DNA of 64,000 nt from Panopea generosa. Its lineage: Eukaryota; Mollusca; Bivalvia; Adapedonta; Hiatellidae. The notes beneath the pieces are model-generated. The model was not told the origin of the DNA and did no database searches. It saw nothing but the letters and a program-made list of their open reading frames with translations. Where the stretch lies: the NCBI GenBank assembly GCA_029582155.1, contig CM055902.1:12579041-12643040 (forward strand), given 5' to 3'. Each line of letters starts with the position of its first letter. Position 1 is the stretch's first letter. The position numbers were made by a program, and so were the translations under genes. Shown piece after piece: positions 63,500 to 64,000 of the stretch.

Positions 63500-64000
63500 A
63501 TGTTGTATATTAACCATCACAGAGATTATGGCCGCATGAATGTCCCTGCAGTGTTATAGAAGAGCTGGAACTTTACTTTGTGCCAAAAATAGCTGTAATT
63601 ATTTCGATGCTTTCTAAATGAAATGAAAGACCTTTACCTGGGTTCTGTAGGGTGAAAAGTCAAAGTCTCCTCTATATTTTGGTCTGGGTAGGGCAGGGGT
63701 AACAAATGCCCAATTCATAAATTTGAGAAACAAATGTATTACATATCTTTCACCTGAGGTGTGTTGTTAACATGCGCTCTCTATATATGTTTTATATTTC
63801 ACAGGTGAATATTGTCAATTTATGGCATTCGTTATATTGTTTAATGCTGTGCTCTTGTATGTCAAATACTTTCTGACGTAACATAATATTAAAATGGTAT
63901 CACTTGATTATTGAAAATAATGTTATCTGGAGAAATAAGTGTTCCACAATGTCTGACTGAGACTTAAAATTAGATACTTAATATTAGTCATTTCCATACA
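63500..64000. other. Syntaxin intron 8 start, no anchor exon seen
   Basis: A TTTCACAG acceptor-like site at about 63805 opens a frame VNIVNLWHSLYCLM that stops soon after. It lacks the basic segment and anchor expected of a syntaxin C-terminus. Confidence 0.4.

Noticed and set aside
63805..63877. Candidate last exon of the syntaxin gene
   Set aside because: It has an acceptor and is in frame, but lacks the basic segment and membrane anchor; the stop comes after about 24 codons.

Overview
This is animal nuclear DNA: AT-rich, with coding sequence split into short exons that have GT-AG borders, and very dense in interspersed repeats. Protein identities and repeat style (tRNA-headed SINEs, TTAA and TA MITEs, repeats ending in GAGCTAAAA or AGGTGACCTAA) suggest a lophotrochozoan, most likely a bivalve mollusc. 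That placement is inference from remembered repeat style. No searches were run.

Three conserved genes were reconstructed exon by exon, with every joined reading phase agreeing. (1) Left, minus strand, about 958-13186: seven internal exons of a TAF5L (PAF65-beta) homologue, a SAGA/PCAF-type coactivator subunit. The first exon was not found and most WD40 repeats lie off the left edge. (2) Centre, minus strand, 27076-38514: a complete ten-exon SLC37A4 homologue (glucose-6-phosphate/phosphate antiporter of the ER). It encodes 428 residues and ends in a KKxx ER-retrieval motif. (3) Right, plus strand, 51709-62870 and beyond: eight exons of an endosomal syntaxin (STX7/STX12 type Qa-SNARE), cut by the window edge before the membrane anchor.

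Intergenic stretches are about 13187-27075 (which must also hold the unfound 5' end of TAF5L) and 38515-51708. They hold transposon relics, several tRNA-derived SINE families, minisatellites, one degenerate LINE reverse-transcriptase tail at about 41815-42560 and low-complexity tracts. The introns are equally repeat-rich.

The most notable structures are: a 1187-bp transposon at 13347-14533 with about 169-bp nearly identical terminal inverted repeats, a perfect 9-bp target duplication and an internal open frame that begins without ATG; two minisatellites in the SLC37A4 gene that have copied, or abut, real splice sites (exon 4 donor, exon 2 acceptor); TTAA-flanked MITE families; and a 27-bp minisatellite in a syntaxin intron that stays open for long stretches as a 9-residue repeat. 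The three genes belong to unrelated pathways and nothing suggests they act together.
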